From contig OX459096.1 of the NCBI GenBank assembly GCA_949775045.1, forward strand, positions 30,959,475 through 31,023,474: a stretch of 64,000 nucleotides of DNA, written 5' to 3'. The notes below the pieces were generated by a model. The model worked only from the letters and a program-made list of their open reading frames with translations, did no database searches and was not told the DNA's origin. The stretch comes from Metridium senile. Its lineage: Eukaryota > Cnidaria > Anthozoa > Actiniaria > Metridiidae. Position numbers and translations under genes: made by a program. Of the stretch, positions 1-11,463 are shown piece after piece. Numbering within the stretch: position 1 is the stretch's first letter; every line of letters starts with the position of its first letter.

Positions 1-244
1 TGTTTGATATAAACGATAGGTAATATAATGAAATTTGTAACACCGTAAAAAATGTTGACTTAACTTTACTGACGTTTCTTGCTTTACCGTGAAAGAGTAC
101 GTATATAATTCACGTTATGACTCAGGAATCATGCATGGCATACGTCTTGTTGTTTTTATTGTTGTTGTGATGTATAAATTATTTCTATAATTAAAATAAT
201 AAATGAATAAAATAAAACAATGCTTCTCTTTAATTTTATTTCAG

Positions 245-291
245 GATGCTACGATACCTACAAGTATCACATCTGTGGAGACGTATGTTGA
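245..291 (+). CDS. Possible terminal exon of an upstream cysteine-rich gene
   Basis: A good acceptor (T-rich tract ending in TTTCAG at 239-244) precedes a short open stretch. If the exon enters with two bases of a split codon, it reads CYDTYKYHICGDVC and stops with TGA at 289-291. Another frame reads to a TGA at 300-302, so the frame is not proven. The Cys-stop ending resembles small secreted cysteine-rich peptides. The rest of the gene would lie left of the window. This is a weak call. Confidence 0.2.
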
Positions 292-344
292 AGTATTTTG
301 AGTGAATACGTATTTGATTGGAAACATTATTTCAATATAATTCT

Positions 345-720
345 CTCTAATCAATTCATCCATTCATCAATTAATTAATTCACCCATTCAGTTGACTCAC
401 TTATTTTATTGTTCGTTTATTCATTCATTAATTTATCCATCCATTTCTGATTTATCACTTACTTACTTACTAACTTACTTACTTACTTGATTAATTCATC
501 CATCCACTCATTAATCAATTAATGAATTCACCCATTCATTGACTCACCTACATTTGATTTTTGCTTATTCATTCATTCATTCATTCATACATTAATCCAT
601 TAATTCATTTCTGATAATTAATTAATCAATTAATTAATTTATCCCTTCATCCATCCATCCATCCATTCATTTACTCATTCATCAATTTATTCATCCATCC
701 TATTCACTCACCCATTCATT
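345..720. repeat. Degenerate CATT/TCAT tetranucleotide tract
   Basis: The stretch is dominated by ATTCATTCATTCATT-like and TTACTTACTTAC runs with many interruptions (ATTAATTAATTC, CATCCATCCATCC). It is a decayed tetranucleotide satellite and contains no coding signal. Confidence 0.75.
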
Positions 721-837
721 TGTATTTTCATCGTTTTCGCTGTTTATCAGTTGCACCGTTTATTGTACTATTTACATATTAGCCCTTTCCACTATTATGA
801 TGTGTAAAAATTGATATTATGTATATATGGTTTATAG

Positions 838-933
838 ATTGTCACGCCAGCTTATTGCAGTCATCACTATAGTGGTACAAGAATGGGTGGATTTGCTGTC
901 AACTACTGCAAATATATGTGCAAACGATGCTAA
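838..933 (+). CDS. Candidate last exon of a ShK-like cysteine-rich secreted peptide
   Basis: The exon follows the acceptor TGGTTTATAG (828-837). Read in phase 0 it encodes 31 residues and ends with TAA at 931-933. The C-terminus reads AVNYCKYMCKRC. Its final Cys spacing (C-x3-C-x2-C ending at the stop) is that of the ShKT/SXC domain found in many cnidarian venom and matrix proteins. An upstream Cys lies 17 residues before the first of these three, which is farther than in the classic toxin. Another frame is also open (stop at 1034), so the reading rests on the cysteine pattern and acceptor only. No upstream exon was identified. It could be a chance pattern. Confidence 0.33.
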   Translation: MVTPAYCSHHYSGTRMGGFAVNYCKYMCKRC

Positions 934-3900
934 GGTAATTTCTGTCAAAGCTATCATCCCAGGAAGCCTGGTTGTAGGGCTGATCCGCGCTTCTTTTGCG
1001 TCATGGTTGAAAGTATTTCATGTGCGTACCTTGTAGGGCCGTTTTAGAGTTATGACTCTGATTCTCTGACTACCTGTAAGGGTCATTTTAGGATTCTGAC
1101 TCAAAATTCAATTTCGCAAATTAAGTGACTCTTTTAAGGGTCATTTTTAGGGCCAGTTTGAAATCAACAAGACTTAAGCAGTTTTTTAAACCTAACTTTT
1201 AGAGGCTATTTTCAAAACCGCCCGCGGTCACCGCTACCGCTTGAACAAAGAAAGTCCCCCCGGCTTGAACTTTCTGCATTTGACTAGTCAACGCTTCTAT
1301 AACATGCACTTACTATTCACTTGATGGCATGCTATTGTTGTCTTCTTTTACCAAACTATAAGGCATAATAAAGGCTATCAGATCACATACCATTAAAAAA
1401 GATCTCAGCAGTCCAGTGTTGAAAGGGATTAGCTCAGTAGTGCATTGAAAATTAAAAAGCATAATTATGGACGCTCTTGGGAATGTTTGTATGCATATTA
1501 CACAAGGGCAAAATGTTCCAAATACCAATAAATCACCATAACCACACGAGCATACACGTAGTAAATAGACGGACGGACGGACGGACCAATCGTTCCAGTA
1601 ACTGTCTCATAGATCAAGAACCATCCATCGTTCTAATAAACCAACAGAACCATTCATTAAACAGCCAAGGAAGCCGGGAATAAACAAACGAATGACCAAC
1701 CATGTATTAACGAAACCAACCATTCAATGAACCAACCAACGCCGACTGGCCTGCTACCTGTCTGACTGACATACCGACCTTATCAAATTCCCCATTTTAC
1801 AACCAGATACTATACAAGCCTGTAAACTGTGCCTTACCATGTCTGACTTTGCATTATTTTCCTTTTCAGAACATCAATAGGAGCCTAAACTGCACTTTCA
1901 TTTATGGATAACTAGTGACAGACACCACAAAAGGATCTGGAAAACCGAGAGCTTTTTATGCAAACGTAGAAGAGATAGATATTGTAATTTGATAATAAAT
2001 GAGAAAAAAGATGAAAAGTAATAAAAATTACAAAGTAAGAGCAATTAACAAAGTAAGAGCAAGTAATGAAAGACATACGGACGAAAAGGAAAGTAAATAC
2101 CAAAACAGCAAGGAATAATATTAAGAAGGAACGTCTATTTTACCAGAGCATAGTTTTTTCAATGTGGTTGTAAAGAAATTGTTAATCCATGATTAAAGTG
2201 TAATCCACTTTTACAAGTGACTTCTGCTTAACCTTTTGCAGCATGAGCCTAAGGGGATTATTTCAAACAGTTCCCTCCTACAAAAAAGGACTTCCTGTAG
2301 ATAGAACGTCTTGCGACTCTACTCATACTGATTTCCTATACCTGGTCTTAATAAAAGAGTTTTTTCGCGTGTAAAAGAATTTCAATGAATAGGCTGTTGA
2401 ATTGTACGCTCTTTCCGGACTGGCTGTAATATAGCAATCAGATGGTCAATATATCCGGCTTTCCACAAAACGTTTACGAACTCATTCATAGTGGAGACAT
2501 ATTACATCGATTTAAAATGACCTTTTTAACTGAGGATTTCTTTTTGTAATTTAATATATAAATATTGTCTTATGCTGGAAATCTTTTATTATTACAAACA
2601 AATATAGCGGTAAACCGACTAATATCAGAATGAGAAAAATGATATCCCCACTCCCCACAGTGTTGGTATTTGTGATATCATTTTTGAACCAATCAGATGG
2701 CAGTATTTTCGCGCGGTTGGAAGTACGAAGTGAAAAGTCGATGTGAGTCGTTGTATCGTATTATTTCAGACTCAAAATCTGCAAAAAGAAATATTCCATG
2801 GGGAAAAGAAGTTAAAACAACATATGATTTACCGTGTTACTGACAACGAATCGACAGAGGTTGTAGAAGAGCAGGAATGAACGCAAATATAGACAGAGAA
2901 AAACTACATGTTGATGTTGAGCAAAGTCCATTCATCAACTTTTAACTTAAATCCTCATCGAGTTTAATTGAAAGTTTATCACTTAAAGTCAGTTCAAAAA
3001 TGACAGCAAAGAGTACGAAGCAGCAACTTTTGGAGTTTTTTTTACCAGATACTTTCTGTCTGTTCTGTTTTTCAGTTGAAAACAGAAAAGAAAAAATAGT
3101 AAAAAAGAAAACATTTAGTATTGTTGTTGCCGAGAACAAAACTGTACAAGTTATACATAAATTTGCATGTGCACTATTTCTCCGAAACACGAAAGTGGTT
3201 CAGGAAAGCTATTATAAGTTTGACAGCCGGTTTTTCATTGATTTGCAAAAATCGCGCCTCGCAATGAAACCACCTCATAAATTTCCATTAGTAAGTTAGC
3301 CTTATAGGAAATGATGACCAACTAAAACAAGAATAACTAACAGTTTTCCATACTTTAGTAATCTGATATTGCAGTTTGACAATAGTACGATTGTACTAAT
3401 GTTAGAATCTAATTATCTAAATTGTGAGATATTGATTTTTATATTTTCTTTTGTACTTTTAGTAATTGATAAAGCTGTTTTATATTAAGCTGGCATGGAG
3501 AACATTTCGAAAGCAGTGGAATTGATACAAAAGACGGTTTCTTGAAGAAGGACACCAAATGAGAAGAAACGTGCTTTTGATATAGAGATTTCCGTAGTTT
3601 ATGTTTTTTTTAAACTTCTTGTGCATGTTGATTGAATTCTTCGGGACCTTTAGGAGGTGTTTCAATAAAAGGACACATTTACTTGTCACCAATGACAAGA
3701 CATAACTTTTTTTACAAAGAATGTATGGTGGTTTAGTGTGTCTACGTAATATATAGGTTTTTTAAAAAAGCGCCGAATAACTATTTCATATTTGCCGGGG
3801 GGTTTCCGTGGGGTTTCCGGCTATATCGATGTAGACTCTATACCAAGTACAAATTTGTTCTTGTGATTTGTAAGGAGAAGTTGTCGGAGCTGTTCTTACT

Positions 3901-4045
3901 AATCACGAAAAAGGGTCCGTAATATAGAAGTTGGTTTCACAAAGAATGCGTTTTTGTTTACTGCATGGTAACTACTGAAGAGCTGTCCGTAATATCTCTG
4001 GAATATGGAGTTCAATTTTACAAATAATGTGTGGGGATAGTTTAC

Positions 4046-4240
4046 AGGGTCTGAATGGAGTTAACTGTTAACTGAGAATTCCGTGTCTTTTTAGGATAAC
4101 TGTTAGCTGATATTTCTTTGTTTTTAATTATCAAATTTTAAAATAAATATTTCTTTGTTTTTAATTTAACTGATAACTGCATGAGAAAATTATTAAAATT
4201 TAGCTGTTAACTGATATTGGGACACCCCCATTCAGACCCT
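4046..4240. mobile_element. Short TIR element (MITE-like), 195 bp
   Basis: The ends are a perfect 13-bp inverted repeat: AGGGTCTGAATGG at 4046-4058 and CCATTCAGACCCT at 4228-4240. The AT-rich interior contains a direct repeat (AAATATTTCTTTGTTTTTAA, twice) and palindromic TTAACTGTTAACTGA phrases. No ORF is present. The target duplication is unclear. Confidence 0.6.
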
Positions 4241-5625
4241 AAGTTTAGTTTGTTTGGATCTAAATTAAAAAGCTACATCTTCATGAAAGCTATATCTTCA
4301 TGGAGGAGCGTCGCAGCGCTTTGCATGGGAAGGGAGGGGAATTGAGAAAGAGGAGGAAGGCTAATCATATATAGGATGTTTTTACAAAGAATGTATGATG
4401 TGTTTTTTTTTCTCAGTTCTGGCACATAAACCAAGAGCTGTACGTAATGTATTTTAAAATTGACGTCCGTATAGCAGGGGTGCCAACTGTTTCAATATGA
4501 AGTAATGGCTGGGTAGGAGGCGAAAGGATGTTATTAGGTCTATAAGTTGAAATGGAGACCTACTTCCGTTGTATTAAACGGTCTTAATACGACCTCACGA
4601 AACATGATGAAGTAAGTCAACTTGACAACACATGACTGACGAATGCAATAACCCAGTCATTGAAAGAAAGGTTATCTACAAAGGTACGTAGCCTTCGATA
4701 ATTATACAGTTGTATACAGTTAATCCATGAACTGTACAAAACTTGAATTGATTCAATCAAAATTAGTACTACATTTGCTGCAAGAAGCTCAGTATTCCAT
4801 TTAGCAGACGCTACACGTGCAATTTCTGGATTTGACACGTTTTCTACATTTTGCTTCATTTCTATATGCTATGTTATTTCATTGATAAAGGGTAAGCTTT
4901 CTATAGTAAGACTGAGTCGAAAAATTACTTAAGTTACGTGTTGTGTTTAATTTAGGCGCGGAGGTATAGGATAAAGGTCTTACAGTTTATATCGCATCAC
5001 ACGCAAAGCATTAGTGGGTTTGTTGTTTATAAAATCTGACTGACTGAAGTTTTCAGAAAAAGAAATCATCCACAGTCTATATCACTTTTCCTTCACTATA
5101 TCTTGTCTTCATATTTCTATATATCAGTATTCGCGATTTTACACAATACAAAATCACCCGGGAATATCATGAAAAGCTCAACATCAATAGAGTTCATCTT
5201 TTAATATTTGGGCTGATTTCTTTTCGCGCTGTTCATGTCAAATCTGAAGGTTGTTTATTGTGCCTACACATGCATTTATCTTTTGATGTGAACTAATTAA
5301 CAATAGTTCAAATGATTAGCTCCAAACGCATTCCGATTTGGCAATGCTAGAGCTTATATTATTTGTTAAACTATACTGAACTATGATAGCCAGATAGGGT
5401 CACTGTCAGCTAATAAGCGCGTTCGTCGGTATATTAAATGTATCGTCCACAGCCAATAATTGCACGTGTTATATATTTGATAGCTCTTGCATAATTGCTG
5501 TGCGTTTTCTAAATATTTCTCAACTACACATACTACATCATTAGGTATTATTTATAGATTTTCTAAATTGACCTCATGATTACTACTAAGTCAGTACAAA
5601 TGTCTAAGTCATGCGGTGCATATAT

Positions 5626-5990
5626 AGATACTCAGTGAAAAATCAAATGAGTAGTTGTCAATCAATTAAATGAGTAAGGCAATGTACCCACAATTAATCA
5701 TGACAACTGAACGCAGTAAATCGATGGATAAAACGATACATGCACAGTTACTCACTGCAAAAATGACTGAGTAGTGGTTACTCTAATAACTAAGTTAATC
5801 GATGCATCCACAGTCACTCACTGAAAAAATGACCACGTAGTGGTTACTCAATTAACCCAGTGTGTAAATCGATGCATCCACAGTCACTCATTGCAAAAAT
5901 GACCAAGCAGTGGTTTGTCCACAAATAACTGATTGAATCGATGCATCCAAAAACACTTACAGCAGAAACACCTGAATAGGGATTACTCAA
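5626..5990. repeat. Degenerate tandem repeat, unit about 70 bp
   Basis: The phrases ACTCACTGAAAAAATGACC, GTAGTGGTTACTCAATTAAC and AATCGATGCATCCACAGTC recur in the same order about five times. The three central units are the best conserved. The outer units have drifted. Each unit carries the palindrome ATCGAT. Confidence 0.75.
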
Positions 5991-6621
5991 ACGATCATTT
6001 ACAGTCCCGAAAAAACTTTATTTAATGAGGGACGTACCAGTGAGTTCGGGAACCCACAGCTTGCAAAACGTATTGACTTGTTTTTACGTTCCTGTTTATA
6101 TCTTTAGGCATGCATGCCTTTTTAACCAGTTCTATTATTTTCAAAATTGAACGATGTATCCCAGTCAATAAGTAAACTAGTAATTGAGTCATGCTGGCTT
6201 TGTAAGTCTTGTTATTGCTAGAGGCCATGTTGTATCGTTCTATCAGGAAGTGCACTGCGTGAAATGGGCACACATCGCAATCCATATGTCGACATGTCTC
6301 GATACTTTACTAATAGAAATCAAAGCCAAGTCTGATTCAATCTGATAAAAACCAAGTACAGGCTGTTTTATATGAGTTTATAAATACTAAGAACTCAGAA
6401 TACAAGCAAAACTGATATTATTAAAGTACAAGTTTATGTACGAAGTTATACGGTTGATAATAGCGAAAAACATACAATGTATACAAAGCAATGAGTGTTG
6501 TAGTTGTTTTTTTCAAGTCCAACCGTGATCATCCTTTTAGCGGTTATTATCAATAATCGCATAAGCGGTTCAACATTTTTGATCTTAATACTAGATCATC
6601 GGTACTTTTTTTCCTGGATTA

Positions 6622-6923
6622 GGGACGGACCATTAGAAAAGTGATGGGGGGGGGGGGGGGGGGGGGGGTGGGGAGTTTCAAAGTTGGAATATTTTTTTTT
6701 TCTTGACATGGATTTAGAATTTTTTTTTTTTTTAGACTTTTTGGCTGGCAATATTTTTTTTTTTACAGTTATGTATGGCCACACCCATATTTACAGTTGT
6801 CAATATTTTTTTTTTCACGCTAAGTGTGAAGAAATATTTTTTTTTTTTTGATTTTTTACCGGAAATATTTTTTTTTTTTGCTTTTGCCCCACCCCCCCCA
6901 TCACTTTTCTAATGGTCCGTCCC
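6622..6923. mobile_element. MITE with 31-bp TIRs and TTA target duplication
   Basis: The left end GGGACGGACCATTAGAAAAG followed by TGATGGGGGG is repeated inverted at the right end (CCCCCCCATCACTTTTCTAA then TGGTCCGTCCC). A TTA trinucleotide flanks both sides (6619-6621 and 6924-6926). Three-base TWA duplications are typical of PIF/Harbinger transposons, so this is probably a non-autonomous member. The interior has long G and T homopolymers and repeated AATATTTTTTTTT phrases. There is no ORF. Confidence 0.75.
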
Positions 6924-7657
6924 TTAGTAAGCATAATTCTGTCCATTTACCTATTTTACGGTGTAAGGCGTTTACATTTTTGAAGTCCAAAATGCCGCAG
7001 TATGTTGTCGGTGTGTTTTTAGATGTACCATCATGCCGACTGTATTCCGACAAACCACAAAAGACGTCAGCCACTGTTAGCTTGCGGACCGTACGGCGGT
7101 ACATGGCGCTTGCTATTTGAACTCATATGGATCGCCTTATGTTTTTATGTGGTTGTTGTTTGGAACGACGTTATTGCTATGGTTTTAAGGGGTTAATATG
7201 TCCTTGGAGACCTATTAGGCTGCTTGCGGTATATTCAGTTAGACAAACCGACAACCACTTGCCGACGAACTAAAATTTATTTCCTCAAACGAGAAACCTA
7301 AAAAATATGCTGTGTAATGGACTTGTACGCAAAATCAGCGATGCATACGTTTACGAATTGTGGATCCCGAACAGTATAAAACGTGTTTTCCTGAATTAGA
7401 TATTTTGGCGATTAGTAAAGAGCCCTAGAACAATAGCGTTATGGATGCCTTTGTACTAACGTATAGTCGCTCTTTTGATTTGTCATAGGGAGGAGACAAA
7501 AGAAAGACATTTAGTTGAAGTGCCGTAGGACAATATCACAGGAATGAATGCACGAGTACTTTATATAAACACCACACCAGATTTGTAAACTTACATTCTT
7601 CCTGGATTTCGTTGGTTCATGTGAAAAGCGCTCTCAAACTACGAACTGTTGGCGAGA

Positions 7658-10600
7658 ATGACTACGTTGACCAGCAACTTCCTGGCATTGGTAAGTTTTT
7701 GTCACTATCAAAGTATTTAGACATTTTTAACAACTTAAAATGACTTAAAAAGTGTTACGGATTTTGACGTCTCGCTTTTTGGGTACGATTAAGCTTATTT
7801 TGAAATAATAATTTTGCTCTGTTGAGAAGTTCAATTGAACGTAAAATTTAAACAACGTTAATTTACAATCCCAATTTATGTTTTTTTGAACGTAATTCTT
7901 TGAACATAAAGTTTGTTTAACTTGTGCTCGTTTTAATTTATTTAAAAAATGTTTTACTTGTTTGACACACCTGCGTCGAGAATGATGGGATGCATTTTCG
8001 CTAAGGTTTTAGAATGTAATGCATTTTGTTAGACTATTTCAAGAATGTTACCGGCACGTGTAAAAAATTAAATCTGACTTTAAGCCAAACACAAACAAAC
8101 AAATAATCAATCAAGTAAACAAAATAGATAAACCGTTTTATCCCTTGTTTTCTCACGTTATTAAAATATAACCCACAAAACTACTTGAACCTCTTCTATC
8201 AATGACTTAATTGGTTTAAAAACTGCTGCATTTTTGAAATCACAGCTCAGCACATTTGATAAAATATGCCATTTCTTATAGTTTTTAAATTTAACGAGTT
8301 TAAAGAAAATATCCTATATATATTTTAGCGAATACACTTAAAAATTATGGTTTCTGAATGTTTAATTCAATTTTCAGAATTGAAGCTAGTTTGGAAATGT
8401 TTGACTGTTTTTTTATGTTTATTGCACTGTTTCCATAGTCCAGTTTTAGTCGATTTTTAAACTATATTTTTGAATAGATTGTCAAAGTAAGTAATAAAAC
8501 TTGGGACTTTTATGAACGAACAGAAAAGAATTAAAATCTAAAGAAGGTTATTTTCATATGGGTTTAGTACATGCTATATAAACTTAGCATCTTTCATCGA
8601 AACGTTGATACATAAAACTTTTTTCAACGTTTTCAACGTTTTCAACCAATAAATACTATTTTAGAAAGCTTTTACATATCTAAATATAAATGTTGACTAC
8701 AAATGTACTTAATTATCTTGTTTAATACTAACTACTCAAATCATTCAATCAATTGGCATTTCTCCTGGCCTGTTCATTTTGCATTTCTTTCTGATTCTTT
8801 ATTTTAGTGTTTTTTTTTTAATATATATTTCATATACACAATATGTTCTGTATTATCCTAATAGTCCCATCTTGACAACTTCATTGGTTTCAATTTTAAT
8901 AATATTTCATAGTTTTTACAATATTTCGTATTTTTTCAGATATTTTCATGATAACAGTAATTGCCATTATTACTATTACTACACATTTTGTAATATTAAT
9001 TAATACTTCTTTATTTTCATTTTCCACTATATTTTCCATGACAGTAATTACCATCATTACTATTACTAAACATTTTATAATATTTAATATTTAATACTTC
9101 TTTATTTTTATTTTCCAGATATTTTCCATGACAGTACTTACGATTTCATCTGTTTACTCGCTGCCACGCCACAAAAGATATTCCCATTACGTATTAAACC
9201 AAAATCTCGGTGTAAACCACAATACAATGATACCATCTCACATCCAAACAATTATGATGTATAGTAAAATGGGTTTTTATATTGGTGTCAATCATCATGG
9301 TCATTTACGAGGACAAAGTGTGGACGTTTGTCATAAGGACAAGCTCAGATGTAAGTACTGACCGGTTGTCTAGATCAAAAGGTAGAACGAACGAACAAAC
9401 GAACGAACGAACAAAGGAACGAGCGAACGAACGAGCGAACGAACGAACGAACGAACGAACGAACGAACGAACGAACGAACGAACGAACGAACGAACGAAC
9501 GAACGAACGAACGAACGAACGAAAAAAACAACCATAAAAAACGTATAAAACAATCGTGCAACATAAGAAAAACACATCACTAAACAACGGCTAGTGAATG
9601 AGGGAACGAATAAAAAGAGTGAACAGCAAAGCAATATTTTTTTCTTTAATGAAAATATATCAAACGTTCAAAACGAACGACTTACTCTGACATTGAACGA
9701 AAAGACTTATCTGAACCAGAACTTACTATTATAGATTTACTTATTGATTTGCATCTTTATCTCGTAGGTTTATTCCATACCGAAGTCTATGGTACTAAAC
9801 TTGTTCGGTTAAAGAATCTGAAAACAGCGAAATATATAGGAATAAATAGAAAAGGCAGAGTTTTTACTACGGTAAGTGGAGTTTATCACAATGGTTGACG
9901 CTCCCCTCTCTCCAGCCATAACCATTTATCCAAACCATTACTAGCAACATGCCGACTTGTATTTCAAAAAATATTATCATCTAAAAAACAATCGATAAAT
10001 CATTGCTGATTATTGAAATAGTCAATTCACTGCAAGTCTCAAATTACGCAATGCGCACGCGCTAACGCAGTTAAAAATTGAAAAAATTGAATAAAACTAC
10101 TTAGCACTTTTTCAAAAAAATTAACAGCTTTAAAAAATCAAAGTAAAATCATTTTCACGTTTTAGATGTCTTTTTACTGCCTTTTTTATTTACAGAAAGA
10201 TCATTAGTAGAAAGTTTTCGCATGTGTTTAATATGTTAAACGGTTCCCACACGGAAAAGTCCTAAGAGAGAGGATGAGAGCAAAACAAGAATTGATATTC
10301 ATTAGCTTTGCGCAGTGGCATTACCGTAGCCAGTGAGGTCCATCCGAGGCGCGGTTATTGCTGATTGAAAACTTTTCCCAATATCCCGCAAGACGACTTG
10401 AAATACAGTCGGCTTTGCAATTTTTGGAGACCCGAAAGGGTCATCATAATAAACAATGAAAATAATTTACTAATGTTGACTCTAAACAGGGTATAGCTTT
10501 GCGGAGTTCTGAACAAAACAAAAGACAAATACAACGAAATTCTTTACAAATTGCCTTATCGACTCCAAATAGAAATATAATTTAAATCATTTTTTTTTTG

Positions 10601-10826
10601 ACAGGGATTAAGAACAAAAGAAACATTACTATACAAACACGAATTCGTAGATGGTTTCACAGCCTACTCGTCTCATGCTTACAACAGCAGTAATAAAAAG
10701 AACAAGAAAGCTAAGACGTCATTTTATTGGACTATTGGTTTAAAAAGAACAGGAGCTTTGAAAACGGCGTTCAAGACGTCTTTAAGACATAAATCTGGAC
10801 AATTTCTGGTTGAAATACAGTCGTGA
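7658..10826 (+). CDS. FGF-like secreted growth factor, four exons, 196 aa
   Basis: Exons: 7658-7690, 9119-9350, 9768-9871, 10605-10826. All introns are GT..AG and phases fit throughout. Residues 1-25 form a signal peptide split by intron 1. A basic RHKR site at 28-31 follows. The beta-trefoil core is visible as GFYIGVNHHGHLRG (63-76), then KYIGINRKGRV (110-120), then a C-terminal block with FTAYSSHAY (141-149), FYWTIGLKRTG (163-173) and GQFLVEI near the end. Exon 3 is 104 nt, the length I recall for the conserved middle exon of vertebrate FGF genes such as FGF2. Lysine-rich stretches (about 154-160, 170-186) fit heparan-sulfate binding. The usual Cys of the FGF signature before the Phe-x-Glu-like motif is absent (LLYKHEF instead). 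The expected role is an FGFR ligand in extracellular signalling. Subfamily is not assignable. The start was chosen because an ATG at 7619 is followed at once by TGA. Confidence 0.85.
8931..9118 (+). repeat. Tandem duplicates of the FGF exon-2 acceptor region
   Basis: The acceptor plus exon start of FGF exon 2 (TTTTCCAG then ATATTTTCCATGACAGTA at 9111 on) is preceded by two diverged copies of the same 88-91 bp unit. These start at 8931 (TTTTTTCAG then ATATTTTCATGATAACAG) and 9020 (TTTTCCACTATATTTTCCATGACAG). The first keeps an AG but would reach an in-frame TGA after three codons. The second has lost the AG. Confidence 0.8.
9385..9523. repeat. (GAAC)n microsatellite in FGF intron 2
   Basis: About 35 copies of GAAC, nearly pure from 9430 and with scattered substitutions (ACAAAGGAACGAGCG) at the left. 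It lies 34 bp after the exon 2 donor. The long ORFs through it on both strands (repeated NERT or RSFV) are products of the repeat, not genes. Confidence 0.95.
10304..10443 (+). ncRNA. U4 spliceosomal snRNA gene
   Basis: The 140-nt sequence matches U4 snRNA along its whole length. The 5' end AGCTTTGCGCAGTGGCATTA and the stem I region AGCCAGTGAGG pair with U6. The 5' stem-loop with the 15.5K-binding k-turn follows (ATCCGAGGCGCGG, ATTGCTGATTGAAAA), then ACTTTTCCCAATAT, a central stem (GCAAGACGACT pairing with AGTCGGCTTTGC), the Sm site AATTTTTGG, and a terminal hairpin GACCC-GAAA-GGGTC. Differences from the vertebrate U4 I remember keep the stems paired, which argues for a functional RNA rather than a decayed copy. 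It lies inside intron 3 of the FGF-like gene, same strand, about 430 bp after exon 3 and 160 bp before exon 4. U4 genes normally have their own snRNA promoter. I could not identify the upstream element with certainty. Confidence 0.93.
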
Positions 10827-10828
10827 TG

Positions 10829-11110
10829 GTCACGTTACAGCTCTTTTCAAAAGTAATGTATTCACAAAACGAAATACTGCCGAAACAGTGAAAAAAGAAC
10901 TTTGTTGACAAGGAATGAGGACTTCATCCAGGCTGTCACATTACAGCTCTTTTCAAAAGTGATGTGTTCACAAAATTAAATACTGCTGAAACAGAGAAAG
11001 AACTATCATGACAAGCAATAAGGACTTCATTGAGACTGTCACGTTACAGCAATTTTCAAAAGTGTTGGACATTAAAAAGAAAAACAGTGAAATGTTCACA
11101 CTAATATATA
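10829..11110 (+). repeat. 103-106 bp tandem repeat in the FGF 3' UTR
   Basis: Two complete units (10829-10934 and 10935-11037) and a partial third begin GTCAC(G/A)TTACAGC and contain TTTTCAAAAGT, ACTGCCGAAACAG or ACTGCTGAAACAG, and AGGACTTCATC. The array starts three bases after the FGF stop codon, so it should be transcribed in the 3' UTR. Confidence 0.85.
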
Positions 11111-11253
11111 TAATACAGGTATATATAGTGATAAACGCAAGGAATTCAGAAAAACCTTCATTAACTTGGTATTCAATGTGCATCAGTATCAGTCAGAGAC
11201 ATTTAGGGAGAAGAAACTATCAAATAGGATATATTTATTGGATTATTTATTAG

Positions 11254-11259
11254 AATAAA
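11254..11259 (+). promoter_or_regulatory. Candidate polyadenylation signal of the FGF gene
   Basis: AATAAA lies 428 bp after the FGF stop codon in a TTTATTAGAATAAAAG context. It is the first perfect AATAAA downstream of the stop. Confidence 0.5.
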
Positions 11260-11463
11260 AGATATTATATTTTTTATTATATATATTTTAGGACCATGTT
11301 CTCAAACCATTCAACAAGTTTTGTACGTTGTTTAAATTTTGAAAAAAAATATAATCTTATTACGTGTTTGAGATCTAGATAATGAATAGAGAACAGTATT
11401 TTTGTAAAAATGCCATTGTGCGTGGGTATTATCCATTTGGTGAAAGAGTTACGTATCAAGCAC

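Larger units (their letters stand above)
934..7657. other. Gene-poor stretch left of the FGF gene
   Basis: No protein gene is recognisable on either strand. The stretch holds a short GGAC run (about 1571-1586), a 99-codon ORF at 3000-3299 of unknown nature that ends beside a GTAAGT, degenerate repeats of a phrase like TTTTACAAAGAATGTATG (near 3711, 3946 and 4380), a short MITE (4046-4240), a 70-bp tandem repeat (5626-5990) and a TIR element (6622-6923). The FGF 5' UTR and promoter should lie in the last few hundred bases, but I see no clear core promoter motif. Confidence 0.6.

Noticed and set aside
3000..3299. 99-codon ORF ending beside GTAAGT
   Set aside because: No recognisable family and no matching acceptor downstream; kept only as a remark in the gap entry.
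9282..9634. ORFs with NERT or RSFV repeats on both strands
   Set aside because: Products of the (GAAC)n microsatellite. Only the start of the first overlaps real FGF exon 2, and in another frame.
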